Part shown: positions 58,113-64,000 of the stretch, piece by piece
Layout of the letters: each line of letters opens with the position of its first letter
Position numbering within the stretch: position 1 is the stretch's first letter
Notes under the pieces: generated by a model
Database searches by the model: none
Told to the model about the DNA's origin: nothing
The model's input: the letters and a program-made list of their open reading frames with translations, nothing else
Assembly: GCA_017433825.1 (NCBI GenBank)
Contig: JAFRGL010000025.1
Coordinates: 124,001-188,000, forward strand
Length of the DNA: 64,000 bases
Source: Eubacterium sp.
GTDB taxonomy: Bacteria > Bacillota > Clostridia > Lachnospirales > Lachnospiraceae
Reading direction: 5' to 3'
Made by a program: the position numbers and the translations under genes

Positions 58113-59540
58113 TTACTCCTTTCCGTCCCAGCAATAGGTGCAAAGCTCACATTTGGGAAGGCCTATGGCCTTCACGATGCCTTCCAGTGACTGGAATTCC
58201 AGCGAGGCAAAATCAAACTTTTTGCAGATGCAGTCCCTTAAAGCCCTGCCTCTTTCTGTTGTACCGTCGCTGTATTCCTCAAGATGCTTAAAGCCTTCTT
58301 CTCCCTCCAGCTCCTGGATCACCCTTCTGGCGATAAGCTCCATTTCACTGGTGGATCGGGTGAAATTCAGGTATTTGCAGCTGTACATGATGGGCGGGCA
58401 GGCAGAACGCATGTGCACTTCCTTCGCGCCGTTTTCATAGAGGAATTCAACCGTCTCCTTCAGCTGCGTGCCCCGGACGATGGAATCATCCACAAACAGG
58501 AGGCTCTTGTCTTTAATCAGTTCCTTTACCGGAATCAGCTTCATACGCGCAATATGGTCACGTACTTTCTGGCTGGCCGGCAGGAAGCTTCTGGACCAGG
58601 TGGGGGTGTATTTGATAAACGCCCTGGCAAAGGACCGTCTTGCCGCGATGCCGTAGCCGATGGCGTGGGCCGTTCCGGAATCCGGTACGCCGCCCACATA
58701 GTCCACACTTTTCATATCGAAGCCCTGCGCGCGGTCGTTCTCGGCCATGATTTCGCCGTTCCTGTAACGCATGACCTCCACATTGACGTCTTCATAAGTG
58801 GAAGTGGGATAACCGTAGTAGCTCCACAGGAAGGAACAGATGCGCTTTTTGTCACCGGGCGGGTTCAGCTGGCGGATGCCGTCCTGTGTGATTTCCACGA
58901 TTTCCCCCGGACCCAGCTCATAATGGTCTTCAAAGCCGGATTTCTGGTAGGAGAAGGACTCCATGGCAACTGCGTAGTCATTTCCCCGCCTGCCGATTTT
59001 TACCGGCAGCCGTCCCAGCCTGTCCCTTGCGGCAATGATTTTGCCTTCCTGGGTCAGAATCAGTACGGAGGCGGTGCCGTCGATACTCTCCTGGGCGAAT
59101 TTAATGCCTTCGCAGAAACTGCCCTTCTCATTCATCAGCGCAGCGAAAAGTTCCGTTGAATTGATCTTGCCGCCGGTCATGGAATCAAAATAGCCGCCCT
59201 TACAGCACAGATACTTTTTTATCAGCTCATCGGAATTGTTGATAATGCCGATGGTGCTGATGGCGTATACGCCGAGCGCTGAACGAAGAAGCAGCGGCTG
59301 GGGATCCGAGTCACTGATGCAGCCGATTCCGCTGGTTCCCTTCATGGAGTCAAATATGTCTCCGAATTTGGTCCTGAAAGGAGTGTTTTCGATATTGTGA
59401 ATCTCTCTCTGGATGCCTATCCCGCTGTCGTAAAAGGCAAGTCCGCCTCTTCTCGTACCCAGGTGGGAATGATAGTCTACGCCGAAATAAACATCCGCCA
59501 GACAGTCTTTGTTTGATATAATTCCGAAAAATCCGCCCAT
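58113..59540 (-). CDS. purF: Amidophosphoribosyltransferase homologue lacking the glutaminase cysteine
   Basis: 475 residues. The phosphoribosyltransferase domain is intact (PRPP loop FVDDSIVRGTQ, 349-359; PDSGTAHAIGY). The iron-sulfur cysteines of Bacillus-type PurF are kept: C235, C388, C464 and C467. The N-terminus reads MGGFFGIIS where PurF has MCGIFGI, so the catalytic cysteine is missing. The glutamine-pocket motifs are also changed: HVRYAT to CISDS (73-78), HNGNLVN to TIGIINN and SSDTE to INSTE (near 127-131). An in-frame stop 21 bp upstream with no cysteine or start codon between rules out a missed N-terminus. It probably uses free ammonia or a partner glutaminase. Confidence 0.9.
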   Translation of the reverse strand: MGGFFGIISNKDCLADVYFGVDYHSHLGTRRGGLAFYDSGIGIQREIHNIENTPFRTKFGDIFDSMKGTSGIGCISDSDPQPLLLRSALGVYAISTIGIINNSDELIKKYLCCKGGYFDSMTGGKINSTELFAALMNEKGSFCEGIKFAQESIDGTASVLILTQEGKIIAARDRLGRLPVKIGRRGNDYAVAMESFSYQKSGFEDHYELGPGEIVEITQDGIRQLNPPGDKKRICSFLWSYYGYPTSTYEDVNVEVMRYRNGEIMAENDRAQGFDMKSVDYVGGVPDSGTAHAIGYGIAARRSFARAFIKYTPTWSRSFLPASQKVRDHIARMKLIPVKELIKDKSLLFVDDSIVRGTQLKETVEFLYENGAKEVHMRSACPPIMYSCKYLNFTRSTSEMELIARRVIQELEGEEGFKHLEEYSDGTTERGRALRDCICKKFDFASLEFQSLEGIVKAIGLPKCELCTYCWDGKE

Positions 59541-59638
59541 TTGTGATAAAACCTCATGTTATGTAAAAATAATGGCAACTGTTAATTACAGCCCGAAGCA
59601 CTTGCTGCTGAGGGCGTAATGCCGTGATTCAAATATCT

Positions 59639-59719
59639 GGTTTTACATTCGCCGCAGGCGAATTGAAATGTAAAACCAACAGTTAACGTTCAGAACGCAG
59701 AATGTTCTGAGCGTTAACT
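59639..59719. repeat. Two large hairpins in the purC-purF gap
   Basis: Hairpin 1: GGTTTTACATT/AATGTAAAACC (59639-59649 with 59667-59677) enclosing TTCGCC/GGCGAA. Hairpin 2: 16 bp, AGTTAACGTTCAGAAC with GTTCTGAGCGTTAACT (59681-59696 with 59704-59719), one G-T pair, 7-nt loop. Neither has a terminator-like T run on the - strand. The whole 59541-59780 gap (240 bp) is non-coding and is the only large gap in the purine operon. It could be a dispersed repeat, an attenuator or an mRNA processing site. Confidence 0.6.
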
Positions 59720-59780
59720 AAAGCGCCGCGAACGAACCTCTCTCAAATCAAGAAGTCCATCCGCAGCGCATTGTAACATA

Positions 59781-60467
59781 TTAAGCGAAAAACAGCTCTG
59801 ACAGGGTCATCGGCTGGATATACTCGCCATCCTTGTAAACACGCATGTTGCCGGAGGCGATTTCATCAATCAGCATGACGTTGCCGTCCTTGTCGTAGCC
59901 GAATTCAAATTTGATATCGTAAAGGTCCAGACCTTTCTCCTTCATGTCGTCCGCAACGATGGCTGTAATCTTCCTTGTCATCTCGGCGATTTCGTCATAC
60001 TGCTCCGAGCTCATAACCCCTAAGACGATAAGGCCCTCCTTCGTTACAAGCGGATCGCCTTTTTCATCGTTCTTGAAGGTCATCTCCACATAAGCGGGAA
60101 GGTCCGCGCCCAGTTCGATGTATTCGCCGTATCTCTTAAAGAAGCTTCCTACCGCCTTGTACCGGCAGACTACTTCCAGACCGTGGCCGAAGACCTTTGC
60201 CGGAAGCACTTCCATGGTGGTGTCTTCAAAGTTGGCAGCTACAAAATGGGTTCTGATGCCGGCCGCATTGATTTTCTTAAAGAAGTAATCCGTCATGCGC
60301 AAGTTTACATCGCCCACGCCTTCGATGGTCAGTCCGATAGAGTTCTCGCCCGGATCAAACACACCGTCCTTGCCGGTTACGTCATCCTTGAACTTCAGCA
60401 GATAATTACCGTTCTCCAGTTCAAATACATTTTTAGTCTTTCCGGTGTACACAAGCTTCATTTCCAT
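59781..60467 (-). CDS. purC: SAICAR synthetase
   Basis: 228 residues. It starts [14 protein letters not shown] and has [19 protein letters not shown] (the KxxGS region) and [12 protein letters not shown] followed by DEIASGNMR. It condenses CAIR with aspartate. AAAGGAG precedes the ATG. It follows purE by 29 bp; purB, the next enzyme, is not in the window. Confidence 0.95.
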   Translation of the reverse strand: MEMKLVYTGKTKNVFELENGNYLLKFKDDVTGKDGVFDPGENSIGLTIEGVGDVNLRMTDYFFKKINAAGIRTHFVAANFEDTTMEVLPAKVFGHGLEVVCRYKAVGSFFKRYGEYIELGADLPAYVEMTFKNDEKGDPLVTKEGLIVLGVMSSEQYDEIAEMTRKITAIVADDMKEKGLDLYDIKFEFGYDKDGNVMLIDEIASGNMRVYKDGEYIQPMTLSELFFA

Positions 60468-60496
60468 GACATTTTCTCCTTTATAATACTTTGAAA

Positions 60497-60985
60497 TTAA
60501 AGCCTCTCCATTATGGAAGCGTCCTTCCTGATGACGGCAGCCGCTTCTTCAGCGCGTTTCGCGTCCAGCCTGGCAGCCAGTTCGTCATCGGAAACCGCAA
60601 GGATTTCAGCGGCCAGAAGCGCCGCGTTTTTGCCGCCGTCTATGGCAACGGTGGCAACGGGGATGCCTGAGGGCATCATAACCGTGGATAAAAGGGCATC
60701 CATGCCGTCCAGTACGGAGGACTTGCAGGGAATGCCGATAACGGGAAGGGTGGTGTTTGCCGCAAGGGCACCTGCCAGATGCGCAGCCATGCCGGCTGCC
60801 GCAATAATTACACCGAAGCCGTCTTTCCTGGCATTTGCCGCAAAGTTTCTGGCTTCTTCCGGCGTTCTGTGGGCAGAATACACATGGACTTCAAAAGGAA
60901 TCTGCAGTTCTTTTAAAATATCCGCAGCTTTCGAGACAACAGGCAGGTCTGAATCACTGCCCATCACTATGCCGACTTTTTTCAT
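60497..60985 (-). CDS. purE: 5-(carboxyamino)imidazole ribonucleotide mutase
   Basis: 162 residues. [21 protein letters not shown] and [13 protein letters not shown] are the PurE active-site segments. The SAHRT form is that of class I enzymes, which need PurK, but no purK is present here. AHLPG is AHLAG. AAGGAGGGG precedes the ATG at 60985. First gene of the purine operon after its promoter. Confidence 0.94.
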   Translation of the reverse strand: MKKVGIVMGSDSDLPVVSKAADILKELQIPFEVHVYSAHRTPEEARNFAANARKDGFGVIIAAAGMAAHLAGALAANTTLPVIGIPCKSSVLDGMDALLSTVMMPSGIPVATVAIDGGKNAALLAAEILAVSDDELAARLDAKRAEEAAAVIRKDASIMERL

Positions 60986-61001
60986 CCGGTTTCCCCTCCT
61001 T

Positions 61002-61095
61002 TTTATTCTGTCGAATAAATTTTTGTATAACACAAAACGGGCAAAAAAACAAGTAGAATCAAACGAATATATTGTGCTGATATTGTGCACAATAT
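61002..61095 (-). promoter_or_regulatory. Purine operon promoter with candidate operators
   Basis: On the - strand TTGTTT (61047-61052), 17-bp spacer, TATACA (61024-61029) with extended TG. A palindrome TTTATTC-TGTC-GAATAAA (61002-61019) spans the expected start. Upstream of -35 lie two ATATTGTGC copies 11 bp apart (61069-61077, 61080-61088), the second forming the perfect palindrome ATATTGTGCACAATAT (61080-61095). No PurBox or purine riboswitch is visible. Confidence 0.6.
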
Positions 61096-61102
61096 ACAAC
61101 AT

Positions 61103-62608
61103 TTACTTCATTGTTGTATCTTTCTCCTTCTGGATGACATCATGCGCGCCGCCCTCCACAATACTGGTCGCGGAAACGAGCGTAAGCTTGGCCTTCTTCT
61201 GCAGTTCGGGTATGTTTAGGGCACCGCAGTTGCACATGGTGGACTTCACCTTCGCCAGGGAAATCGCCACGTTGTCCTTCAGGCTGCCTGCGTAGGGAAC
61301 ATAGGAATCCACGCCTTCTTCGAAGGAAAGCTTCTTGTCACCGCCCAGGTCGTAACGCTGCCAGTTCTTGGCACGGGCGGAGCCTTCTCCCCAGTATTCC
61401 TTGTAATAAGTGCCGTTGATGCTGACACGGGCAGACGGGCTTTCATCGAAACGGGCAAAATACCGGCCCAGCATAATGAAATCCGCGCCCATGGCCAGCG
61501 CCAGGGTCATATGATGGTCGTATACGATACCGCCGTCGGAACAGATAGGCACGTAAATGCCGGTTTCCTCAAAGTATTTGTTCCGCTCTGCGCAGACGTC
61601 GATAAGCGCGGTCGCCTGGCCGCGGCCGATGCCCTTTGTCTCCCTGGTAATGCAGATGGAGCCGCCGCCGATGCCGACTTTGACGAAATCCGCACCGCAT
61701 TCCGCCAGGAAACGGAAGCCTTCCGCATCCACCACGTTGCCGGCACCTACCTTGACGGTGTCGCCGTATTTCTCACGGATCCATTCGATGGTCAGCTTCT
61801 GCCATTCGGAGAAGCCTTCCGAAGAGTCGATGCAAAGCACGTCCGCGCCGGCTTCCACAAGGGCAGGTACGCGTTCCGCGTAATCCCTGGTATTGATGCC
61901 GGCACCGACCAGATAACGCTTATGCTGGTCCAGCAGTTCGTTCGGGTTCTGCTTGTGGGTATCGTAGTCCTTGCGGAATACCATGTTCACCAGCCTTCCG
62001 TCTTCCGAAATGATGGGCAGTGTGTTCAGCTTGTGGTCCCAGATAATATCGTTTGCTTCCTTAAGGGAAGTGCCTTCCGGCGCGGTAATGAGGTTTTCGA
62101 AGGGAGTCATAAACTCTTTAACCTTCAGCTCCGGGGACATGCGGCTCACCCTGTAGTCACGGCTGGTAACGATACCCACCAGTCTGCCGTCCGGCGTGCC
62201 GTCATCCGTTACCGCAACGGTGGAATGACCGGTTTTCTCCTTCAGGGCCAGGATATCCGCTAAAGTGGAATCCGGGGTGATATTGGAATCGCTGCGGACA
62301 AAGCCGGCCTTGTAATCTTTCGCTTTTTTCACCATGGCCGCTTCGTCTTCAACGGACTGGGAACCGTAGATGAAGGAAATGCCGCCTTCGGTGGCCAGGG
62401 CTACCGCCAGCCTGTCGCCGGACACAGCCTGCATGATGGCGGATACCATCGGAATATTGAGGGAAATGGCAGGTTCCTCGCCTTTTCTGAATTTAACCAG
62501 GGGTGTCCTGAGACTTACGTTTGCGGGGATACATTCACTGGATGAATAACCGGGAATCAGGAGATACTCATTAAAGGTATGGGAGGGTTCATTGATAAAT
62601 GTTGCCAT
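61103..62608 (-). CDS. guaB: IMP dehydrogenase
   Basis: 501 residues. A TIM barrel interrupted by a CBS pair (about 100-215) carries the active-site loop [17 protein letters not shown] with its catalytic cysteine, then [19 protein letters not shown] and the flap [13 protein letters not shown]. It oxidises IMP to XMP, the first step to GMP. The loop has GGGSICIT instead of the common GPGSICTT. The ATG at 62608 has AAAGGA upstream, preferred over one at 62626. It lies just upstream of the purine operon on the same strand. Confidence 0.95.
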   Translation of the reverse strand: MATFINEPSHTFNEYLLIPGYSSSECIPANVSLRTPLVKFRKGEEPAISLNIPMVSAIMQAVSGDRLAVALATEGGISFIYGSQSVEDEAAMVKKAKDYKAGFVRSDSNITPDSTLADILALKEKTGHSTVAVTDDGTPDGRLVGIVTSRDYRVSRMSPELKVKEFMTPFENLITAPEGTSLKEANDIIWDHKLNTLPIISEDGRLVNMVFRKDYDTHKQNPNELLDQHKRYLVGAGINTRDYAERVPALVEAGADVLCIDSSEGFSEWQKLTIEWIREKYGDTVKVGAGNVVDAEGFRFLAECGADFVKVGIGGGSICITRETKGIGRGQATALIDVCAERNKYFEETGIYVPICSDGGIVYDHHMTLALAMGADFIMLGRYFARFDESPSARVSINGTYYKEYWGEGSARAKNWQRYDLGGDKKLSFEEGVDSYVPYAGSLKDNVAISLAKVKSTMCNCGALNIPELQKKAKLTLVSATSIVEGGAHDVIQKEKDTTMK

Positions 62609-62644
62609 TAATAATCGTCCTTTCATGAAATGTATATGTTTTGT

Positions 62645-64000
62645 TTACCTTATTCTTCTTGCCGGGTCAAGCTTATTTTTCAAATTTGAGGAAGAAATCT
62701 TTCCCCATCCGCATCCGAAACCGCCGGCGCAAACCAGAATCCAGGCATCCTTCGGAAAGTCCGCATCCACGCCGGTCAGGGTTTCGCCCTTCAGGTATCT
62801 GATGAGGCGGCTGTCGGTATCGTCAAAGTCAAGATGCCAGGGATAATCCTCCGCTTTCAATGCGAAGGCCAGTGCCTGGGAAGGCGTAAACCTGCCCTTT
62901 GCAAAGGTGCCGCAGAAAAGCCCGGTGCGCAGGTAACGCACCTTTTTGTACCGCGGAAGATTCTCCGGCAGAAGAAGCACCTTTTCACCTTCCAGGACAA
63001 GACGTTCTTCCTGACAGAAAGGTGTATTTTTAAGGAATGAAAAGACTTCTGCGGGCAGTTTCCCCTGCATTCTTTTCTCTGCGCCTTCAGGCTGTTTTTC
63101 ACCGGGCTTGTTTCCGCTTTCTTTTTTTAACAGCAGACAAAGGAAATGACCTTCTCCTTTTATACGGAAGGGGTACAGACGTACAGCCTCCCTAAGCGGG
63201 GCGGTTCCTTCCGAAAAGCCTTCACAGGCAGTAATCCTTACTGGCTCGTATCCAGGATGTTCCGAAAGGAAGGAAAGAATCACATCTTCATCTTCCTCCT
63301 TTGAAAAGGTGCAGGTGGAGTACATCAGCATCCCGCCTTTTTTCAGCATGCGGTCCGCAGCTTCCAGGATGCTTTTCTGCAGCGGCGCATAATACAGAGG
63401 GCCTTTTTCCAGCCAGGAAGATACAGCCTTTGGATCTTTCCTGAACATGCCCTCCCCGCTGCAGGGGGCGTCCACAAGGATTTTGTCAAAGAATCCGGGA
63501 TAAAAAGAAGCGAGCCTGTCCGGGTTTTCCGCTGTAACGCAAAAATTCTTCACCCCGGCAAGCTCCAGGTTTCCTGTCAGTACGCCGGCTCTCCCGGCGC
63601 TTATATCGTTCGCAAAAAGAAGGCCCTCATCCCGCAGGGCACAGGCCAGCTGCAGGCTTTTTCCTCCCGGGGCGGCGCATAAGTCCAGCACCCTTTCCCC
63701 GGGTGTTACAGGCAGCAGGGCCGCCGGACTCTGGGCGGACGGCTCCTGAATATAAAAAAGACCGGCATGGTAAAGGGAACTGGAGGATGGCTTCATGTCA
63801 TCCGTACAGTAGAATCCGTCTTTGCTCCAGGGTATCGGGGCAAGACCGCCAAACCGGCCGGCCAGGCTGTCCGCGTCAATCTTCAGCGTATTGACGTGCA
63901 GTCCTTCCTCCCGCGGCATTTCCAGGCTTGCCATGTAGGCGTCAAAGTCACTGCCCAGAAGCTGCCGCATGGAATTCAGATAATTATCGGGATAGTTTTT
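62645..64000 (-). CDS. RsmF/NOL1-NOP2-Sun family RNA cytosine methyltransferase, 5' end cut by the window
   Basis: 451 residues are visible and the frame stays open to the right edge (upstream residues NYPDNYLNS), so the ATG at 63970 is probably internal. The SAM-binding motif is DLCAAPGGKSLQLA, and the two cysteines of m5C methyltransferases are in VDAPCSGEGMF and YSTCTFS. A C-terminal PUA-like region (about 310-440) is typical of the RsmF branch that methylates 16S rRNA. Four cysteines lie in CAGGFGCGWG near the end. Confidence 0.9.
   Translation of the reverse strand, partial: KNYPDNYLNSMRQLLGSDFDAYMASLEMPREEGLHVNTLKIDADSLAGRFGGLAPIPWSKDGFYCTDDMKPSSSSLYHAGLFYIQEPSAQSPAALLPVTPGERVLDLCAAPGGKSLQLACALRDEGLLFANDISAGRAGVLTGNLELAGVKNFCVTAENPDRLASFYPGFFDKILVDAPCSGEGMFRKDPKAVSSWLEKGPLYYAPLQKSILEAADRMLKKGGMLMYSTCTFSKEEDEDVILSFLSEHPGYEPVRITACEGFSEGTAPLREAVRLYPFRIKGEGHFLCLLLKKESGNKPGEKQPEGAEKRMQGKLPAEVFSFLKNTPFCQEERLVLEGEKVLLLPENLPRYKKVRYLRTGLFCGTFAKGRFTPSQALAFALKAEDYPWHLDFDDTDSRLIRYLKGETLTGVDADFPKDAWILVCAGGFGCGWGKISSSNLKNKLDPARRIR

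Noticed and set aside
59580..59660. tRNA-like gene in the purC-purF gap
   Set aside because: GATTCAAAT resembles a T-loop, but there is no matching acceptor stem, anticodon arm or CCA end.
60986..61102. Purine riboswitch before purE
   Set aside because: The conserved three-way junction bases are missing, and the 5' untranslated region is only about 30 nt.

Overview
This window looks like a chromosomal core region of a low-to-mid G+C Gram-positive anaerobe of class Clostridia, most likely family Lachnospiraceae. G+C is about half by eye. The evidence is the gene order (mreBCD-mrdA-rodA-dacA; yggS-sepF-ylmH-lspA-rluD; rplU-prp-rpmA-obgE-yhbY-nadD-yqeK-rsfS), a THF riboswitch in front of folT, a Prp-cleaved N-terminal extension on L27, Firmicute-type SepF and RecU, strong AGGAGG ribosome binding sites and some TTG/GTG starts. 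No phage, transposase, CRISPR array, rRNA or tRNA gene was seen. The mreB end at the left edge and the RsmF-type methyltransferase at the right edge run off the window.

Left half, mostly + strand. Positions 1-6800 carry the cell-elongation operon. Positions 7009-9640 hold two surface proteins: a coiled-coil/3D-domain protein behind a structured leader RNA, and a polysaccharide deacetylase whose promoter abuts its start codon. Positions 9675-15081 hold a small P-loop protein, a HlyD-like membrane protein and the division/lipoprotein/RNA-modification genes yggS-sepF-ylmH-lspA-rluD. Positions 15134-17171 are a folate uptake and retention unit (riboswitch-folT-folC). Positions 17247-21603 form the ribosome assembly and NAD unit.

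Middle, 21686-38625, is an accessory patchwork: GNAT acetyltransferase, galactokinase, serine dehydratase, zinc-ribbon protein, phosphatase, MFS exporter, a PadR/DUF2812 regulatory module with a second DUF2812 copy, nitroreductase, a glycyl radical enzyme without a nearby activase, cupin, NUDIX hydrolase, TtcA-like tRNA thiolase, a 196-bp inverted-repeat element and an AEC permease.

Right half, - strand. A histidine unit (hisZ-hisG fusion, hisD, hisB, and a hisI-hisE gene with a degenerate HisA/HisF-like N-terminus) leads into a radical SAM/DUF2344/RNase E-G group. Upstream of it lies a long purine operon in transcription order purE-C-F-M-N-O-H-D-L, followed by a pseudouridine synthase, lepB and recU, with guaB just upstream on its own. 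The purine set makes IMP except for purB, which is not here. It has two notable deviations: the PurF homologue has lost its glutaminase cysteine and the glutamine pocket, and the bifunctional PurH is replaced by a lone AICAR transformylase plus an archaeal-type IMP cyclohydrolase.

Most core annotations rest on clear motifs. The main open questions are the PurF variant, the fused or decayed histidine enzymes, the glycyl radical enzyme substrate, the leader RNA at 7022-7128 and the inverted-repeat element at 37485-37680.
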